A stretch of DNA of 64,000 bases from Thalassobacillus_A hwangdonensis (GCF_042675915.1 NZ_JBHTKL010000001.1:1178001-1242000), one strand, 5' to 3'; counted from the stretch's first letter, positions 18,039 to 26,538 are shown. Made by a program: numbers and translations. Notes: generated by a model from the letters alone, not told the origin.

Positions 18039-18782
18039 TTATTTCTTTCGACAGGCGAAAAAGATCCTGTCTCCGTCATCGTCTTTTGTTATTGGTGCAT
18101 CTTTAAAGTCAGCAGTCATGGCCTCCACTTCAAAACCTGCATCATGCAACCAGGACTGTAACTCTTCAATCAAGTAGCTTTGCTGAACATGAATTTCGTC
18201 AGCACGACGATAAATATCTCCGTCCTCGATGAAGAAGGTCAAATCATGTTCCAACCTGCCTGGTACTTCCGCAGCTCTGCAAAACCAGATATAGGAGACT
18301 TCATCATACACTTCCGCAAATGTCTGTCCTTCCATATGCTCTACAAAATGATGGCGGGAGTGGACATCGAACAGGAAAATCCCGCCTTGTTTCAGGGCTT
18401 CAGAAACACGGGAGAATACGAGTCTGATATCTGCTTCTTCGGTAATGTAGTTCAACACATCGCAAAAGCTGATGACGGCATCGGTCCCGCCGAAGCCTTC
18501 GAGATATCTGATGTCCTGCTGCACCCATGTTACGTCATCTCCAGGTTTTGTCTTACTTTGGGCAAGTGTCAGCATGTCAGGCGAAAGGTCGACACCAGAC
18601 ACCCTGTAGCCCGCTTGTGAAAGGCGGAGGGAAACCTCCCCAGTCCCACATCCAAGATCAAGTACGGTTGAGATATCTTCTCCATAGTGCAAAAACATTT
18701 TCTCCGCGTATTTTGACCATTCATCATAGGGAGCATCTTTCATAAGCTCATCATACACCAGTGCCATTGTTCCGTAAGACAT
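18039..18782 (-). CDS. yqeM: Class I SAM-dependent methyltransferase YqeM
   Basis: A 247-residue methyltransferase whose substrate is not established. It has the cofactor motif VLDLGCGTGEVSL near residue 40 and FLFDVHSRHH later. It begins MSYGTMALVYDELM, resembling the B. subtilis protein. Last gene of the yqeG-to-yqeM cluster, following rsfS with only three bases between, so its translation probably depends on the upstream cistron; its own ribosome site is weak. Confidence 0.88.
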   Translation of the reverse strand: MSYGTMALVYDELMKDAPYDEWSKYAEKMFLHYGEDISTVLDLGCGTGEVSLRLSQAGYRVSGVDLSPDMLTLAQSKTKPGDDVTWVQQDIRYLEGFGGTDAVISFCDVLNYITEEADIRLVFSRVSEALKQGGIFLFDVHSRHHFVEHMEGQTFAEVYDEVSYIWFCRAAEVPGRLEHDLTFFIEDGDIYRRADEIHVQQSYLIEELQSWLHDAGFEVEAMTADFKDAPITKDDDGDRIFFACRKK

Positions 18783-18785
18783 TGA

Positions 18786-19136
18786 TCAGAGGATCCCTTC
18801 CAATCCTACGGTCGGGGCATCTCCCCAAAGTCTTTCCAAATTATAATAATGCCGTTCATCCTTATGGAATATATGGCAGACGACACCATTCAAGTCCACA
18901 AGTATCCAGCGTGCCTGGTCGAAACCTTCCATACGGCTCACTGCCATTCCATTTTCTTCAGCTTTTTCCTTCAATTCACGGGCAATTGCTTGCACCTGAC
19001 GTTCATTGGATCCTTCACAGATAAGAAAATAATCTGCAATCAGCGACACGTCAGACATATCAAGTACGACAATGTCCTCTGCTCTTTTATCATCACAAGC
19101 TTGAGCTGCAAGCTTCACTAATTCTTTCCCTTCCAT
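18786..19136 (-). CDS. rsfS: Ribosomal silencing factor RsfS
   Basis: RsfS binds ribosomal protein L14 and blocks subunit joining when nutrients are low. The 116-residue product shows the family core VLDMSDVSLIADYFLICEG and ARWILVDLNGVVCHIF, and is of normal length. AGGGGAAAGGAT precedes the ATG. It lies between yqeK and yqeM, the conserved Firmicute order (formerly yqeL). Confidence 0.95.
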   Translation of the reverse strand: MEGKELVKLAAQACDDKRAEDIVVLDMSDVSLIADYFLICEGSNERQVQAIARELKEKAEENGMAVSRMEGFDQARWILVDLNGVVCHIFHKDERHYYNLERLWGDAPTVGLEGIL

Positions 19137-19157
19137 ATCCTTTCCCCTTTCAATCCT

Positions 19158-19727
19158 TCAATGTTTAGTCAGTAAATCGTTGTATGCATGAAATGTATCC
19201 GGATACACTGCCTGATTTTTACTCATTAAAAATCGGATGGTATTGCGAGATGCCATCAGACAGGCTTCATTCAAATCGGATTCTGCTGCTTTCCTGACAT
19301 CCTCTACACCGGGAAACTTCCTTCCAGGCTCGATATAATCTGCCAGGAAAACGATCTTGTCCAACATGCTCATGTTTTTCTTACCCGTAGTATGGCATGA
19401 AACAGCAGATAAAATCGCTGCGTCGTTTACACCAAGCTCCCGCTCGACAAGAAGTGCTCCCACTGGTCCATGCCAAAGCTCATGATGGTAATCAAGGAGG
19501 TCCTTCGGAAGTCGATGATCTTTTAGAATCCAACGCCTCATTTCTTCCCTGTCCCTGTATTTGGCATAATCATGAAGAATGGAAGCAAACTCTGCCCTGT
19601 AGACATCTGCATCATTGCGTTCAGCCAGTTCAATAGCAGTCTTCACGACACGTTCGGTGTGTTCATACCTTTCTTTCTTCAGTCTGCTTTCCACTGCTTT
19701 CCAGGCAGTTTGCCTATCAAGTTTCAT
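19158..19727 (-). CDS. yqeK: HD-domain diadenosine tetraphosphatase YqeK
   Basis: Characterised YqeK proteins hydrolyse diadenosine tetraphosphate symmetrically to two ADP. The 189-residue protein has the HD-domain metal ligands H (in RYEHTERV), HD (ILHDYAKY), H and H (YHHELWHGPVGA) and a late D (FLADYIEPGR). It overlaps the end of nadD by 11 bases, so the two are translationally coupled, an arrangement common in Firmicutes. Function assigned from the family. Confidence 0.92.
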   Translation of the reverse strand: MKLDRQTAWKAVESRLKKERYEHTERVVKTAIELAERNDADVYRAEFASILHDYAKYRDREEMRRWILKDHRLPKDLLDYHHELWHGPVGALLVERELGVNDAAILSAVSCHTTGKKNMSMLDKIVFLADYIEPGRKFPGVEDVRKAAESDLNEACLMASRNTIRFLMSKNQAVYPDTFHAYNDLLTKH

Positions 19728-20283
19728 AAAGATGATTCCCCTTTATATAGTGGATCACTTCATCCGGCAGTAAATAGGTGGCATTTCTCCCCTCTTTCAT
19801 CCGGTTTCTGATATCTGTAGAAGACACTTCAATCAATGGAACTTCGACCTCCAGGACCGGATACGGGGATGAGAGCGGATGCCCTTTTCTGTTCACCCCG
19901 ACAAAGTGGACCAGTTCCAATAGCTTATCGATGGCATGCCACCGTGGAAGGTACTCCACCATATCTCCACCTATTATAAAGTAGATGGAAATCGAAGGAT
20001 ACCTTTCTTTAAGGTGATAAATCGTATCATACGTATAAGATTTCCCCTCACGTTTCAGTTCAAAATCAACTGCCCGAAAATGTGCATTACCCTGAATAGC
20101 AGCCTCCACCATCTCCAGCCTGTCGGTCCCGCTTGCCATGGCATTTGATTTATGTGGAGGTTCATTGGATGGCATGAACCATACTTCATCCAACCCTAAC
20201 TCCTGATAGACTTCTTCAGCGATAATCAGGTGGCCGATATGCGGTGGATCGAAGGTTCCGCCAAGGATTCCGATTTTCTTCAT
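19717..20283 (-). CDS. nadD: Nicotinate-nucleotide adenylyltransferase
   Basis: NadD makes deamido-NAD from nicotinate mononucleotide and ATP, a shared essential step of NAD synthesis. The 188-residue product has the nucleotidyltransferase motifs GGTFDPPHIGH at residues 8-18 and SSTDIRNRM near the C terminus. AAAGGAGAG precedes the ATG. Between yhbY and yqeK in the conserved cluster. Confidence 0.97.
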   Translation of the reverse strand: MKKIGILGGTFDPPHIGHLIIAEEVYQELGLDEVWFMPSNEPPHKSNAMASGTDRLEMVEAAIQGNAHFRAVDFELKREGKSYTYDTIYHLKERYPSISIYFIIGGDMVEYLPRWHAIDKLLELVHFVGVNRKGHPLSSPYPVLEVEVPLIEVSSTDIRNRMKEGRNATYLLPDEVIHYIKGNHLYET

Positions 20284-20295
20284 ATCTACTCTCCT

Positions 20296-20586
20296 TTATG
20301 GGAGGTTGATCTGTTTGTTTTCTTCAGACTCTTTATAGAGGACGATGGTATTGCCGATCACTTGAACTAATTCAGCCCGTGCACCTTCGGCAAGCTCTTT
20401 CGCCACCTCATTTTTATCTTCCATACAATTTTGGAGAACACTGACTTTAATCAGTTCTCTTTTTTCAAGTGCTTCATCAATTTGAGCAATCATGTTCTCG
20501 TTGACACCCGTTTTACCGACCTGAAAAATCGGGTTCAAATGGTGTGCTTCTGAGCGTAAAAATCGTTTTTGTTTTCCTGTAAGCAT
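20296..20586 (-). CDS. yhbY: Ribosome assembly RNA-binding protein YhbY
   Basis: A 96-residue CRM-domain protein associated with pre-50S particles. It shows LTGKQKRFLRSEAHHL and the GxxG-like loop VGKTGVNE that contacts RNA. GAAAGGAGC precedes the ATG. Called yqeI in B. subtilis and found, as here, between aroE and nadD. Confidence 0.94.
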   Translation of the reverse strand: MLTGKQKRFLRSEAHHLNPIFQVGKTGVNENMIAQIDEALEKRELIKVSVLQNCMEDKNEVAKELAEGARAELVQVIGNTIVLYKESEENKQINLP

Positions 20587-20601
20587 GCTGGATGCTCCTT
20601 T

Positions 20602-21432
20602 CTAACTCAATTTAACTTTCAATTCGTTTATCAGTAAACCTGGATCTGGGCGAACACCTGTCCAAATCTCAAAGGCATATGCTGCTTGGTACACAAGCAT
20701 TTCGTGACCATGATGGATACGTGCCCCTTTGGTTCTGGCATCTGTCAAAAAAGCGGTTTGCAACGGCTGGTAAACGATATCGCTGACCACTGCACCTTTT
20801 TTCAGGCCATTAAGAGAGATGATCTGATCATCAACCGCTGGCTTCATTCCGACAGAAGTCGTCTGGACGATCAAATCGTATTCTCCAAGCGTCTGCTCAG
20901 CGTCCGCAAGTGTCATCGCCTTCATCTGACTGTGATTAGTATGAAAGGCTTCAATTAGGTCCGATGCAGTCTGCAATGTACGGTTTGCAATGGCAAGACG
21001 GTCTACCCCTTCACTCATGAGCGCATGGACGATTCCTTTTGCTGCGCCCCCTGCTCCGAGGACGAGCACACGAATCCGCTTCAAATCCATTGTTGGGAAG
21101 GATGCACGAATGGAACGGACGAACCCTTTCCCGTCTGTATTATATCCTGTCCAGCACCCGTTTTCATTCTTCACCGTATTGACCGCTCCAATGATTTCAG
21201 CTTCTCTGTCAATACGATCAAGATAAGGGATGATTTTTTGTTTATATGGAACGGTCACGTTAAAACCGTCCAAGCCAAGTTCTTTAAATGCTGCCACCTC
21301 GTCACTGAAATGCTGCAGTTCCAGCTCGTACAATTCATATGCTCCGATACGTCCGCTTTCTTCAATGAACCGCTGGTGTATCCACGGAGATAACGAATGG
21401 CTGATTGGATACCCGATCAGTCCTAACTTCAA
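20602..21432 (-). CDS. aroE: Shikimate 5-dehydrogenase
   Basis: AroE reduces 3-dehydroshikimate with NADPH in aromatic amino acid synthesis. The 276-residue product has LGLIGYPISHSLSPWIH (substrate binding), the catalytic Lys in NVTVPYKQ, and the nucleotide motif VLGAGGAAKG. The start is taken as TTG at 21432, since GGAGGGAG lies 6-7 bases upstream and family members begin there. An in-frame ATG at 21447 overlaps the yqeH stop (TAATG) and is the alternative, but it places the ribosome site inside the coding region. Confidence 0.95.
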   Translation of the reverse strand: MKLGLIGYPISHSLSPWIHQRFIEESGRIGAYELYELELQHFSDEVAAFKELGLDGFNVTVPYKQKIIPYLDRIDREAEIIGAVNTVKNENGCWTGYNTDGKGFVRSIRASFPTMDLKRIRVLVLGAGGAAKGIVHALMSEGVDRLAIANRTLQTASDLIEAFHTNHSQMKAMTLADAEQTLGEYDLIVQTTSVGMKPAVDDQIISLNGLKKGAVVSDIVYQPLQTAFLTDARTKGARIHHGHEMLVYQAAYAFEIWTGVRPDPGLLINELKVKLS

Positions 21433-21446
21433 ATGCTCTCCCTCCA

Positions 21447-22547
21447 TTAAATCAGAGATTCTCGCACAGAAACTTTTACCCCTTCAGGAGCGTAAGCTGA
21501 CACAGAAATCGATCCTTCAGGAACCGTCACCCATCCGAGTCCAGAAAAAACGATATCTGTCTTGTCTTCACTAATTCTGAAGGTATGCTGTTTCAAAGGA
21601 GGCATCTTATCCAAGCTTTCTTCGTCCGGCGGGCTGAGCAGCTCACCAAGATGATTCGCGTACAGCTCATCCGCTTTCTCAAGCTTCGTGCGGTGGATGT
21701 TGATGTCGTTCGAGAAGTGACATATGAAGGAAGTGCGCTCCCCTTGTTCGAAGTCCAATCTCGCCAGCCCTCCAAAAAATAGGGTCTGCTCTTCATTCAA
21801 CTGGAATACTTTCGGTTTGATTTCCTTCTTCGGAGTGATCAGCTTCAAATCCTGTTCTGACACATAGTGAGCCATCTGATGTCGATTGATTACTCCAGGA
21901 GTATCGAACATGGACGACTGGTCATCCAATGGTATATCGATGAACCCAAGCGTAGTACCAGGGAAGTAGGAAGTCGTAATCGCATCTTTTACGCCTGAAG
22001 TCTCATTGATCAGACGATTGATGAACGTGGATTTTCCTACATTCGTTGTTCCTACCACGTACACATCACGGCCTTGTCGGTATCGTTCGATTGCTTCCGA
22101 TAATTGCTCCATTCCATGTCCCTTCGCAGCGGAAATCAGGAAGACATCTTTGACCTGGAGTCCGTACTCCTTGGCAGTTCTGCGCAGCCATTGTTCCACT
22201 TTCTTCGGATTGATGGACTTTGGCAGTACATCCAATTTATTTCCTACAAGTATGATCGGGTTGTTTCCGGTCAGTCTTGCAAGTCCGGAGATGACACTTC
22301 CATTAAAGTCGAAGAGATCGATCAGGTTGACGATCAGGCTCTTCGTTGATCCGATCGAGTTCAGCATCCTAAGGAAATCGTCATCATTATATGGAACGTC
22401 CTGAACCTCATTATAATTTTTCAAACGGAAGCATCGTTTACAAATGATATCTTCGCGTTCAAGTGCAGAGGCAGGTGCATAACCAGGCTGATCAGGTTGA
22501 TCGGTTTGTATCTTTACCCCACAGCCCTGACAAATAAATTCGCTCAT
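21447..22547 (-). CDS. yqeH: Circularly permuted ribosome biogenesis GTPase YqeH
   Basis: YqeH is a GTPase needed for 30S subunit assembly. The 366-residue product starts with a zinc finger (C6-x2-C9 and C36-x2-C39), followed by GTPase motifs in permuted order: G4 (VGNKLDVLP) first, then G1 (GTTNVGKSTF) and G3 (DTPGV), with a C-terminal RNA-binding region. GGGAGGAT precedes the ATG. It directly abuts yqeG upstream (no gap). Confidence 0.96.
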   Translation of the reverse strand: MSEFICQGCGVKIQTDQPDQPGYAPASALEREDIICKRCFRLKNYNEVQDVPYNDDDFLRMLNSIGSTKSLIVNLIDLFDFNGSVISGLARLTGNNPIILVGNKLDVLPKSINPKKVEQWLRRTAKEYGLQVKDVFLISAAKGHGMEQLSEAIERYRQGRDVYVVGTTNVGKSTFINRLINETSGVKDAITTSYFPGTTLGFIDIPLDDQSSMFDTPGVINRHQMAHYVSEQDLKLITPKKEIKPKVFQLNEEQTLFFGGLARLDFEQGERTSFICHFSNDINIHRTKLEKADELYANHLGELLSPPDEESLDKMPPLKQHTFRISEDKTDIVFSGLGWVTVPEGSISVSAYAPEGVKVSVRESLI

Positions 22548-23069
22548 TTAAGACTTATCCTCCCATGTGATTTTTCCTTTTCGTCTCATATAATTCATGA
22601 TACGTCGTTCAATTTTCCGATTGAACTTCGTCCAGAAACCGTCCGTTTCCACAATTGGCACGACAAGAATCGTATGGAAACCGGCGAAATTGCCTCCAAG
22701 TACGTCAGTCAGCAATTGATCACCGATGACGACGATTTCTTCTTTTTGCAATTTCATCTGCTTCTGAGCTTTTTTAAAAGCTTTCGATAAAGGTTTACGT
22801 GCACTATAGATATACTTCGTATCCAATGGTTGAGAAAAGACGCTGACACGTTCTTCATTATTATTGGAAGTAATGGTCACTTTGATGTCATTCTCAGCCA
22901 TCAATTTGAACCATTGCGATATTTCCGGAGTAGCTTCCTCCACATCCCATGCAACCAGTGTGTTATCCAAATCAGTAATTATACCTTTGATCCCACGCTC
23001 TTTCAATTCCTCAGGCCGAATCTCGAATATACTCTCTACATGTTCGTCCGGCAAAAAATTCTTAAACAC
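22548..23069 (-). CDS. yqeG: HAD-family phosphatase YqeG
   Basis: A 173-residue HAD-superfamily protein (subfamily IIIA) with the nucleophile motif ITDLDNTLVAWD, TSNN and VIGDQLLTDVLGG. Its substrate in bacteria is not settled; eukaryotic relatives act on phosphatidylglycerolphosphate. The start is placed at GTG 23069 because GAGGTGAGCAAG precedes it and the B. subtilis protein begins at the equivalent residue; six extra codons upstream are excluded. First gene of the cluster, divergent from sda. Confidence 0.9.
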   Translation of the reverse strand: MFKNFLPDEHVESIFEIRPEELKERGIKGIITDLDNTLVAWDVEEATPEISQWFKLMAENDIKVTITSNNNEERVSVFSQPLDTKYIYSARKPLSKAFKKAQKQMKLQKEEIVVIGDQLLTDVLGGNFAGFHTILVVPIVETDGFWTKFNRKIERRIMNYMRRKGKITWEDKS

Positions 23070-23210
23070 CTTGCTCACCTCATTCAATGTACTGAATCGT
23101 ACGCCCTATTAACTCCTTACCCATCATATACAAATTCATGTCCAGATTCAAAATTATCTTTCCATTGAATATTCAAAGAATCGTTCGACATTTTCTCCTA
23201 TCTTTTTCCC

Positions 23211-23308
23211 TGTGGATAGGTTATTCACAATTTCCACACCCATTTATCAAACCTTAGCAGAAGATATATGAATTTTATACACAAGTTATCTACACCCTCT
23301 GTGTATAA
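23211..23308. promoter_or_regulatory. Cluster of DnaA boxes upstream of sda
   Basis: Five DnaA-box-like 9-mers occur in 98 bases. They are TGTGGATAG (23211, reverse of CTATCCACA), TTATTCACA (23221), TTATACACA (23275), TTATCTACA (23286) and TGTGTATAA (23300, reverse of TTATACACA). The consensus is TTATNCACA. In B. subtilis DnaA binds the yqeG-sda gap and controls sda, tying sporulation to replication. The cluster is in the same gap here. Confidence 0.85.
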
Positions 23309-23316
23309 GTGGCTAG

Positions 23317-23345
23317 TTGTGAGGGAAGCCCATTCGTGATAAAGT
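23317..23345 (+). promoter_or_regulatory. Probable sda promoter with an overlapping inverted repeat
   Basis: TTGTGA (23317-23322), 17 bases, TAAAGT (23340-23345). It begins 9 bases after the last DnaA box. A perfect inverted repeat, AAGTTGT-N3-ACAACTT (23342-23358), overlaps the -10 and the start of transcription, and could be an operator or a 5' mRNA hairpin. Confidence 0.5.
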
Positions 23346-23397
23346 TGTCTTACAACTTAACACAAACACGATCCACATCATACATTCTCCCTGAATC

Positions 23398-23431
23398 AGG
23401 AGGTGAGGTCACGATTTATCGTGACTCGATT
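23398..23431 (+). promoter_or_regulatory. sda translation-initiation region with a hairpin between ribosome site and ATG
   Basis: AGGAGGTGAGG at about 23398-23408 is a strong ribosome site, but the sda ATG is 23 bases further on. Between them lies the perfect palindrome TCACGAT-TT-ATCGTGA (23409-23424). Folding would bring the two closer. Alternatively initiation may be at the ATT at 23414, which is optimally spaced. Confidence 0.5.
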
Positions 23432-23572
23432 ATGGAACATTTGTCGGACGTATTATTGATAGAATCATACCACAAAGCGAAAGAATTGAAATTGAGTAAG
23501 GAATTCATCCAATTGATTGAAGAAGAACTATTCAGAAGATCTTTGCATCCTTCTATGAGAAAGACAAGTTAA
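23432..23572 (+). CDS. sda: Checkpoint inhibitor of sporulation Sda
   Basis: Sda is a 46-residue helical hairpin that blocks histidine kinase KinA, preventing entry into sporulation while replication is active or damaged. The sequence MEHLSDVLLIESYHKAKELK aligns residue for residue with the B. subtilis protein, followed by LSKEFIQLIEEELFRRSL. The ATG at 23432 is chosen from that alignment, even though the ribosome site is unusually far upstream. The gene is monocistronic with a perfect terminator, and DnaA boxes lie upstream as in B. subtilis. Confidence 0.93.
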   Translation: MEHLSDVLLIESYHKAKELKLSKEFIQLIEEELFRRSLHPSMRKTS

Positions 23573-23595
23573 CGATGAAATAGGCACGGATATGT

Positions 23596-23632
23596 GACTG
23601 CTTCTTTATATATAAAGAAGCAGTCTTTTTTT
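23596..23632 (+). terminator. Terminator of sda
   Basis: A perfect 15-bp palindrome (GACTGCTTCTTTATA with its complement, 23596-23625) followed by seven T residues. Confidence 0.93.
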
Positions 23633-23748
23633 GTTAAATTTTGTTCATTATCTTCAAATGAGGGAAGACTGGAAGAATACATTTTCTGCCTATTCGCTTC
23701 CTAATATTTCAAGAACAAATAAAATTGTTTCAATATAGTGAACATCAG

Positions 23749-23778
23749 TTGAATGTTGGGTGTTTTTTTGATTACAAT
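23749..23778 (+). promoter_or_regulatory. Probable promoter of the mrp operon
   Basis: TTGAAT (23749-23754), 18-base spacer, TACAAT (23773-23778), 80 bases before mrpA. The spacer is one base longer than optimal. Confidence 0.5.
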
Positions 23779-23800
23779 TGAGTGACTAAGTTTGTCATTT

Positions 23801-23825
23801 AAAAAAAAGCCTGCGGCAAGGCTTT
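23801..23825 (-). terminator. Terminator-like hairpin in the mrp leader, facing the minus strand
   Basis: AAAGCCT-GCGGCA-AGGCTTT (23806-23825) is preceded on the plus strand by eight A residues. On the minus strand it therefore reads as hairpin plus T8, an intrinsic terminator for a transcript running antisense to mrpA, although no minus-strand gene lies in front of it. On the plus strand it is a hairpin in the mrp leader. Confidence 0.45.
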
Positions 23826-23857
23826 CCAATAAATCATTTTCAGGGAGGAACAACTAG

Positions 23858-26200
23858 ATGCTCTACGCCGTTCTACTACCATTCATCATTTCCATTATCA
23901 TCCCTTTTGTCAGTAAATTCAAAGACAAGGTGCATACTGGATATTTTGTAACCATTGTACCTTTGGTGGTTTTCATCTATTTCGTACGGTTTATCGGTGA
24001 AGGTTTTTCACCTGTAACACGTAACTACAACTGGATTCCATCCATGAACATCAATATCGACTTTTACATGGATGGATTAAGTCTGTTATTCGTTCTATTG
24101 ATCAGTGGAATCGGTACGCTGGTAGCCTTATACTCCACCTTCTACTTGCATAAGTCAGAGAAGCTTGGCAACTTCTATGTATATTTCCTTCTATTCATGG
24201 GGTCTATGCTTGGAGTCGTGCTATCCGATAATGTATTTGGACTATACACATTCTGGGAATTCACATCCCTATCCTCTTTTCTTTTGATCGGATATTGGCA
24301 CCATCGTGAAAAATCACGTTATGGCGCTCTTAAATCAATGATGATTACCGTATTCGGCGGACTAAGCCTATTGGGTGCCCTGATCTATATGAGTGTTATT
24401 ACGAACACTACCAGCATCCAGGGGATGATTGCACAGAAGGAACTGATTCTGAATCATGAATTCTTCCCATTGATTATGGTTCTGCTGCTACTTGGTGCAT
24501 TTACGAAATCTGCACAATTTCCCTTCCACATCTGGTTGCCGGATGCGATGGAGGCTCCTACACCGGTAAGTGCATACCTGCACTCAGCAACGATGGTAAA
24601 GGCGGGTATCTACTTAGTTGGACGATACATTCCGATCTTTGCTGAATCGGACTGGTTCTTCATTGCAGTAAGCGGATTTGGAATCATTACACTATGCTGG
24701 GGATCCTTCATGGCTGTTAGACAGACAGACTTGAAGGGGATTCTTGCATTTTCCACGATCAGTCAGCTTGGAATGATCATGGCGATGCTTGGATTCGGTA
24801 CGAGCGTAGCAATCTTTGCTGCTGTCTTCCATATTCTTAACCACGCCACTTTCAAAGGAAGCTTGTTCATGATTGCAGGTATTGTTGATCACGAAACGGG
24901 AACAAGGGACATCCGAAAGCTTGGTGGGCTGATGACATTGATGCCGATCTCGGCGACACTTGCAGTCATTGCAGCATTCTCGATGGCCGGGCTGCCTCTA
25001 CCATTCCTGAACGGCTTCTATAGTAAGGAAATGTTCTTCGGTGCAACACTTGAATTAGGTGGAGGCTCAGGTCTTGTCTATAATCTGAAAATGATCCTTC
25101 CTTACCTGGCTGTGTTAGGAAGTATCTTTACGTTCGTCTATTCGATGTACTTTTTCTTTGGAACATTCTATGGGAAAAAACCTCAGGAAGACTTGCCGAA
25201 GAAACCTCACGAGGCACCGATTGGAATGCTTATTCCACCAGCAATACTTGTTCTTGGTGTCATCCTTATCGGATTGATTCCTGAACTGATCAATAAACCA
25301 TTCATCGCTCATGCAGCAGAGGCTATCTACGGAAAAGAAGTGGATAAGCATATTTATTTCTGGCATGGATTCAAGTTGCCATTGATCATGTCGCTGACTG
25401 TAATCGCGTTCGGAACGATCCTTGCGCTTTCCAGGACGAAATGGTCCAGCATATATGGCATCATTCCAGGAAAGCTCAGCATGAACAAAGTTTATGACGG
25501 GTTCATGGAACGACTTGTTTCCTATTCAGGAACTGTCACAAAAGGATACATGAATGGTTCACTCGGTAGATATGTCCGCTGGATCCTTCTGGCGATCCTT
25601 GTCGTCACATTCAGCGTATTTGGAATCACTGGAGGGTTCGCTTTAAGTTTTGACAACGTCTCCCCTATAGACGTTTCTGCTTTACCAGAACTTCTGGTAG
25701 CCATCATGATGGTGATTGCAGCGGTTGGCACAATCATTACCAATAACCGGATTGCAGCCATTCTTATCTTAGGGGTAGTCGGATATGGATTGGCGATATT
25801 ATTCGTCATTTACAGAGCCCCTGACCTGGCGCTGACGCAACTGATTGTAGAAACAGTGACGGTAGCATTGTTCCTACTTGTTTTCTACCACTTGCCACAG
25901 CTCGAAAAACGGAATGATTCAATCGGAACAAAAACTTTCAATATAGCTATTGCAGCTGGATTCGGTCTTCTGATGATGATGGTCGGAATCACTGCTCACA
26001 GCAGTAAATATTTCGATGTCATCTCTGATTACTTCCTTAAAAACTCCTATAAATTAGGAGGAGGAGACAACGTGGTCAACGTCATCCTAGTAGACATGCG
26101 TGGGCTTGATACATTGTTCGAAATCGGCGTACTCGGGCTCGCTGCGCTTGGCATTTATGGAATGGTAAAACTACGGAATGAACGGAAGGAGGACTCCTAA
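23858..26200 (+). CDS. mrpA: Mrp-type Na+/H+ antiporter subunit A
   Basis: The largest subunit of the multi-subunit cation/proton antiporter, related to the NuoL/ND5 proton-pumping subunits of complex I. The 780-residue protein has about 20 membrane helices, with TMVKAGIYLVGRYIPIF and HILNHATFKGSLFMIAGIVDHE in the antiporter core and the MrpA-specific C-terminal domains (RAPDLALTQLIVETVTVALF, then VNVILVDMRGLDTLFE). It ends at the usual MrpA terminus and does not include an MrpB domain. AGGGAGGAAC precedes the ATG. First gene of the operon; its stop overlaps the next start (TAATG), which is mrpC, not mrpB. Confidence 0.95.
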   Translation: MLYAVLLPFIISIIIPFVSKFKDKVHTGYFVTIVPLVVFIYFVRFIGEGFSPVTRNYNWIPSMNINIDFYMDGLSLLFVLLISGIGTLVALYSTFYLHKSEKLGNFYVYFLLFMGSMLGVVLSDNVFGLYTFWEFTSLSSFLLIGYWHHREKSRYGALKSMMITVFGGLSLLGALIYMSVITNTTSIQGMIAQKELILNHEFFPLIMVLLLLGAFTKSAQFPFHIWLPDAMEAPTPVSAYLHSATMVKAGIYLVGRYIPIFAESDWFFIAVSGFGIITLCWGSFMAVRQTDLKGILAFSTISQLGMIMAMLGFGTSVAIFAAVFHILNHATFKGSLFMIAGIVDHETGTRDIRKLGGLMTLMPISATLAVIAAFSMAGLPLPFLNGFYSKEMFFGATLELGGGSGLVYNLKMILPYLAVLGSIFTFVYSMYFFFGTFYGKKPQEDLPKKPHEAPIGMLIPPAILVLGVILIGLIPELINKPFIAHAAEAIYGKEVDKHIYFWHGFKLPLIMSLTVIAFGTILALSRTKWSSIYGIIPGKLSMNKVYDGFMERLVSYSGTVTKGYMNGSLGRYVRWILLAILVVTFSVFGITGGFALSFDNVSPIDVSALPELLVAIMMVIAAVGTIITNNRIAAILILGVVGYGLAILFVIYRAPDLALTQLIVETVTVALFLLVFYHLPQLEKRNDSIGTKTFNIAIAAGFGLLMMMVGITAHSSKYFDVISDYFLKNSYKLGGGDNVVNVILVDMRGLDTLFEIGVLGLAALGIYGMVKLRNERKEDS

Positions 26201-26538
26201 TGGAAATCATCATGTGTATCTTAGCCGGAATACTGTTTGCCACAGGAGTGTACAACCTTCTTCAGAAACAGTTGCTGCGAATTGTCATCGGAACAGGGCT
26301 GATCTCTCACGGAGCCCACTTGTTCATATTGACGATGGGAGAATTGAAAAGGGGTGCCCCTCCGATTCTTGTAGACGGAGTCGAAAGCTACACCGACCCC
26401 CTACCTCAGGCTCTTATCCTGACATCCATCGTCATCAGTTTCGGTGTGACCAGTTTCCTGTTAGTTCTGGCGTACCGTGCTGCCAAAGAAAATGGCACAG
26501 ACAATATGGAACAAATGAGAGGTACTGAATATGAGTAA
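26200..26538 (+). CDS. mrpC: Mrp antiporter subunit C
   Basis: A 112-residue NuoK-like subunit with three membrane helices. It starts MEIIMCILAGILFATGVYNL and has GLISHGAHLFILTMGELKRG and SDPLPQALILT-type sequence (TDPLPQALILTSIVISFGVT). AAGGAGGA inside the end of mrpA serves as ribosome site. It overlaps mrpA by one base and mrpD by eight. Normally mrpB would stand between A and C; it is absent here. Confidence 0.95.
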   Translation: MEIIMCILAGILFATGVYNLLQKQLLRIVIGTGLISHGAHLFILTMGELKRGAPPILVDGVESYTDPLPQALILTSIVISFGVTSFLLVLAYRAAKENGTDNMEQMRGTEYE

